Notes under the pieces: generated by a model | The model's input: only the letters and a program-made list of their open reading frames with translations | Database searches by the model: none | Told to the model about the DNA's origin: nothing | NCBI GenBank assembly: GCA_003454835.1 | Contig: DMTA01000170.1 | Location: 244 to 7,382, forward strand | Length of the DNA: 7,139 bases | DNA from: Achromobacter sp. | GTDB lineage: Bacteria; Pseudomonadota; Gammaproteobacteria; Burkholderiales; Burkholderiaceae_B | Direction of reading: 5' to 3' | Shown here: piece by piece, positions 5,336 through 7,139 of the stretch | Layout of the letters: the number at the start of each line of letters is the position of its first letter | Position numbering within the stretch: position 1 is the stretch's first letter | Position numbers and translations under genes: made by a program

Positions 5336-6145
5336 ATGCGTTCCGAACCCGTTCTGCCCCTGCAAACCGCGTCCATCGGCGGTTACGCCATGTCCTACAC
5401 CGAATACGGCAGCGGCACACCGCTGGTGCTGGTGCATGGCTCGCTGTCCGACGCCCGCTACTGGAAGTCGCAGATGGCGCCGCTGGGGCGTTCCTTCAGG
5501 GTGCTGGCCGTGTGCCTGCGCCGGTATTGGCCGGAGACCTGGGACGGCGAAGGCGGCGGCTTTTCGGTCGAGCAGCATGCCAGCGACGTGCTGGAATTCA
5601 TCGACACGGTGGCCGGCGGCCCGGCCCATCTGGTGGGCCATTCGCGAGGCGGCCGCGTCGCACTGGAAGCCGCGCTGCGTCAGCCGGACTCGCTGCGCAG
5701 TCTTACCCTTGCCGACCCCGGTCTGCCGCTGCCGGGTTGCAAAGATGAACGCGGCGGCTTTCGCCAGCGCGCCCTGACGCTGATCCGGCAAGGCGACATC
5801 GAAGAAGGGTTGGCCCTGTTCGTGGATACCGTGACCGGACCCGACACCTGGCAGCGCATGGTGCCGTGGTTCAAGGAGATGGTGCGTGACAACGTGGGCA
5901 CGCTCTTTGGCCAAGTGGACGAGCAGCCTGACACGTTGACGCCGGCGCAGATCGGCAGCCTGACGATGCCGGTCCTGCTGATCGGCGGTGCGCTCAGCCC
6001 GGCGCCCTATCCGGCCGTGCTGGACGCGCTGGCCCAATGGCTGCCGCAAGCCCGGCGCCTGGATATCGTGGGCTCATCGCACGGCATGAACCTGGGCAAT
6101 CCGCGCGCCTTCAATGGCGCCATCCAGGAATTCATCGGCGGATAA
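5336..6145 (+). CDS. Alpha/beta hydrolase fold protein
   Basis: The product has 269 residues from the ATG at 5336. An in-frame ATG at 5306 would add MRAWLHHPIH, but it overlaps a likely -10 box and neither start has a clear ribosome site. The fold is clear: strand and oxyanion motif PLVLVHGSLSD (29-39), nucleophile elbow GHSRGG with Ser103, and a catalytic His249 in VGSSHGMNLGNP near the C-terminus. Residues 135-210 look like a helical cap. The usual acid after the VLLIGG strand (213-218) is not obvious, because the sequence continues ALSPAP with Ser221 where Asp is common. The acid may be placed elsewhere or the protein may not be a standard esterase. There is no signal peptide, so it is cytoplasmic. 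The substrate is unknown, and the neighbours (a tRNA editor and an Lrp regulator) do not reveal it. It converges on lrp with a 12-bp gap. Confidence 0.87.
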   Translation: MRSEPVLPLQTASIGGYAMSYTEYGSGTPLVLVHGSLSDARYWKSQMAPLGRSFRVLAVCLRRYWPETWDGEGGGFSVEQHASDVLEFIDTVAGGPAHLVGHSRGGRVALEAALRQPDSLRSLTLADPGLPLPGCKDERGGFRQRALTLIRQGDIEEGLALFVDTVTGPDTWQRMVPWFKEMVRDNVGTLFGQVDEQPDTLTPAQIGSLTMPVLLIGGALSPAPYPAVLDALAQWLPQARRLDIVGSSHGMNLGNPRAFNGAIQEFIGG

Positions 6146-6157
6146 GGCCCGTAGCCA

Positions 6158-6628
6158 TCAGGGTTCGACCGACGGCGTGTGCTTCAGGCGGCGCAGCACA
6201 AAGGTGGAACGGCTGTGCCGCACGCCGCGCAGCTTGTACAGGCGCTTGCGGAGAAATTCCTCGTACCCCTCTGTGCCCGCCACGGCGACCTTGATTAGGT
6301 AGTCGTACTCGCCCGTCACCAGAAACGCTTCGACCACTTCGGGCAGGCGGCTGATCTCTTCGCCAAAGCGCGCCAGCGTGTCGTCGTCGTGGTGTTCCAG
6401 CGTGACTTCGATCATCACCGTGTCCGGCAGCCCCAGCGCCTTCTGGTTCAGCAAGGCCGCGTAGCCTTCGATCACGCCCGCCTCTTCCAGCGCCTTGACC
6501 CGGTTCCAGCACGGCGTGGGCGACAGGCCAACCGTTTCGGCCAGCTTCAGGTTGGTCAGCCGCCCGTCCGCGCGCAGCGCGCGCAGAATCTTGCGGTCGG
6601 TTTCGTCGAGTTTGGTCAATGTGGGCAT
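6158..6628 (-). CDS. Lrp/AsnC family transcriptional regulator
   Basis: The product is a 156-residue DNA-binding regulator of the feast/famine family, which senses amino acids or related ligands. The N-terminal winged helix-turn-helix spans about 7-55: LDETDRKILRALRADGRL, then LAETVGLS with the recognition helix SPTPCWNRVKALEEAGVI (36-53). A linker strand containing GYAALLN leads into the RAM/AsnC ligand-binding domain (about 68-145), with the hallmark TGEYDYLIKV (105-114) and the oligomer contact GVRHSRSTFVLRR (135-147). The length is standard. No Shine-Dalgarno is visible before the ATG at 6628. The gene is divergent from an EamA-type transporter gene, a common regulator/exporter arrangement, and the shared region contains a palindrome fitting much of the Lrp consensus. 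Autoregulation and control of the transporter are inferred. Confidence 0.94.
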   Translation of the reverse strand: MPTLTKLDETDRKILRALRADGRLTNLKLAETVGLSPTPCWNRVKALEEAGVIEGYAALLNQKALGLPDTVMIEVTLEHHDDDTLARFGEEISRLPEVVEAFLVTGEYDYLIKVAVAGTEGYEEFLRKRLYKLRGVRHSRSTFVLRRLKHTPSVEP

Positions 6629-6667
6629 CGTTGGCGTTATATGAAGGCGAAATCCCTGCGACAGCGG

Positions 6668-6673
6668 ATTTTA
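6668..6673 (-). promoter_or_regulatory. Possible -10 box for lrp
   Basis: TAAAAT is read on the minus strand within an AT-rich patch, about 40 nt before the lrp ATG. No strong -35 is seen. The palindrome at 6679-6688 lies just upstream, inside the would-be spacer, where a bound repressor would block transcription. A second candidate, TATAAC at 6636-6641, would give a nearly leaderless mRNA. Confidence 0.3.
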
Positions 6674-6678
6674 CAGAA

Positions 6679-6688
6679 AGAATATTCT
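6679..6688. promoter_or_regulatory. Candidate Lrp-type operator palindrome
   Basis: AGAATATTCT is a perfect 10-bp inverted repeat, AT-rich in a GC-rich genome, about 50 bp ahead of the lrp start. Aligned from 6678, it agrees with the E. coli Lrp consensus YAGHAWATTWTDCTR at 10 of 15 positions by my count. Its place between a regulator gene and a divergent transporter gene supports an operator role, but binding is inferred. Confidence 0.42.
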
Positions 6689-6840
6689 CCACTTCACGGC
6701 AAACTGGCCTGAATAAGGAAACCTATTTTGCGTGTGGGCACGTAGACTTTCCTCAAGGCGCACACCTATCCCGCGCGCCCCGATTCGGCGCTTTCGCTGC
6801 GGCACAACCCGGCGGGCGCGCCGGCAGTTCCCACGCAGCA

Positions 6841-6865
6841 AGCCCGCGCGCCGATCCGCGCGGCT
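6841..6865 (+). other. GC hairpin abutting the EamA gene ribosome site
   Basis: AGCC(C)GCGCG pairs with CGCGCGGCT around the loop CCGATC: 9 base pairs with one bulged C. The hairpin ends at 6865 and GGAA (6866-6869) begins at once, followed by the ATG at 6873. Such a structure could restrict ribosome access (inference). Confidence 0.4.
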
Positions 6866-6872
6866 GGAAATC

Positions 6873-7139
6873 ATGCCCCACGCAGCAGCACCCGCAAAAA
6901 CCGGTCTCGGCCTGTCCGGCGCCGTCATGCTCTTCAGCGCTCCGGCGCTATTCGCTTCAAACATGGTCGCAGCCCGCTGGGCCCACGACGCCAACCTTCC
7001 CCCCGTTTTCCTCGCGTTCGGACGCTGGCTGATTGCCCTTCTGATCCTGTTGCCTTTTGCCATGCCCGCCCTGCGCGCCCATCGCCGGGCGCTCTGGCGC
7101 GGATTGCCGGCGCTGTTGCCGCTGGCCGTGCTGGGCATT
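6873..7139 (+). CDS. EamA/DMT-family transporter, N-terminal part (runs off the window)
   Basis: The frame is open from the ATG at 6873 to the window edge, giving 89 residues with no stop. The N-terminus MPHAAAPAKTG is followed by a membrane segment LSGAVMLFSAPALFASNMVAARWA (about 14-37). PPVFLAFGRWLIALLILLPFAMPAL (44-68) follows, then a basic loop RAHRRALWRG and the start of a third segment LPALLPLAVLGI. The asparagine/alanine-rich first helix and the FxRW motif in helix 2 are typical of the drug/metabolite transporter superfamily (EamA domain), which are often amino-acid or metabolite exporters. GGAA lies just upstream of the start. It is divergent from an Lrp/AsnC gene, which suggests regulation by that protein and possibly amino-acid export (inference). 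Substrate and full length cannot be judged. Confidence 0.85.
   Translation, partial: MPHAAAPAKTGLGLSGAVMLFSAPALFASNMVAARWAHDANLPPVFLAFGRWLIALLILLPFAMPALRAHRRALWRGLPALLPLAVLGI

Larger units (their letters stand above)
6629..6872. other. Divergent intergenic region lrp / eamA-type gene
   Basis: These 244 bp hold no supported gene. Open frames crossing them are not protein-like. The lrp-proximal part (about 6636-6690) is unusually AT-rich and carries TATAAC and TAAAAT on the minus strand plus the palindrome AGAATATTCT. The transporter-proximal part is GC-rich and carries two hairpins: CCGGCG-GGCG-CGCCGG at 6809-6824, and one at 6841-6865 next to the transporter ribosome site. Confidence 0.7.

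Noticed and set aside
5273..6049. A 258-codon minus-strand open frame opposite the alpha/beta hydrolase.
   Set aside because: The composition is Gln/Arg/His-rich with no known fold, and the plus-strand frame carries clear catalytic motifs.
6619..7032. A plus-strand open frame of 137 codons across the lrp-eamA intergenic region.
   Set aside because: It is out of frame with the EamA protein, starts inside lrp and has no protein-like features.

Overview
The window is high-GC, densely coded proteobacterial chromosome. The gene order tolA-tolB-pal-cpoB, the protein sequences and the codon use suggest a betaproteobacterium of the Alcaligenaceae type (Achromobacter/Bordetella-like). This assignment comes from recognising protein families, not from a search.

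Layout, plus strand first. Positions 2-109 hold the last codons of tolA. They are followed by tolB (126-1451), pal (1483-1983) and cpoB/ybgF (2069-2758), the outer-membrane-facing half of the Tol-Pal envelope system. A textbook intrinsic terminator (2014-2052) sits between pal and cpoB. cpoB is joined by a TAATG stop/start overlap to a FecCD-family ABC permease gene (2758-3801). That gene overlaps a FepC/FhuC-type ATPase gene by ATGA (3798-4610). The window shows no substrate-binding protein gene and no TonB-dependent receptor gene for this transporter.

After a 95-bp convergent gap with hairpins comes a minus-strand YbaK/EbsC-family aminoacyl-tRNA editing protein gene (4706-5203). Divergent from it is an alpha/beta hydrolase gene (about 5336-6145). 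This converges, with a 12-bp gap, on a minus-strand Lrp/AsnC regulator gene (6158-6628). Across a 244-bp divergent intergenic region lies the start of an EamA/DMT-family transporter gene (6873 to the window edge). The intergenic region carries a perfect AT-rich palindrome, a plausible Lrp-type operator.

Functionally, TolA, TolB and Pal link the energised inner membrane to the outer membrane and peptidoglycan during constriction, and CpoB ties this to peptidoglycan synthesis. The metal-chelate transporter is translationally hitched to this envelope block. The rest is ordinary housekeeping or accessory content: tRNA quality control, an orphan hydrolase, and a regulator/exporter pair.

I see no phage, IS element, CRISPR array, tRNA or rRNA. 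The best leads are the Tol-Pal/iron-transporter coupling behind an internal terminator, a sharp codon-use shift across the tolB-pal junction, and the palindrome in the lrp-eamA intergenic region. I do not find convincing evidence for a wholly new system.
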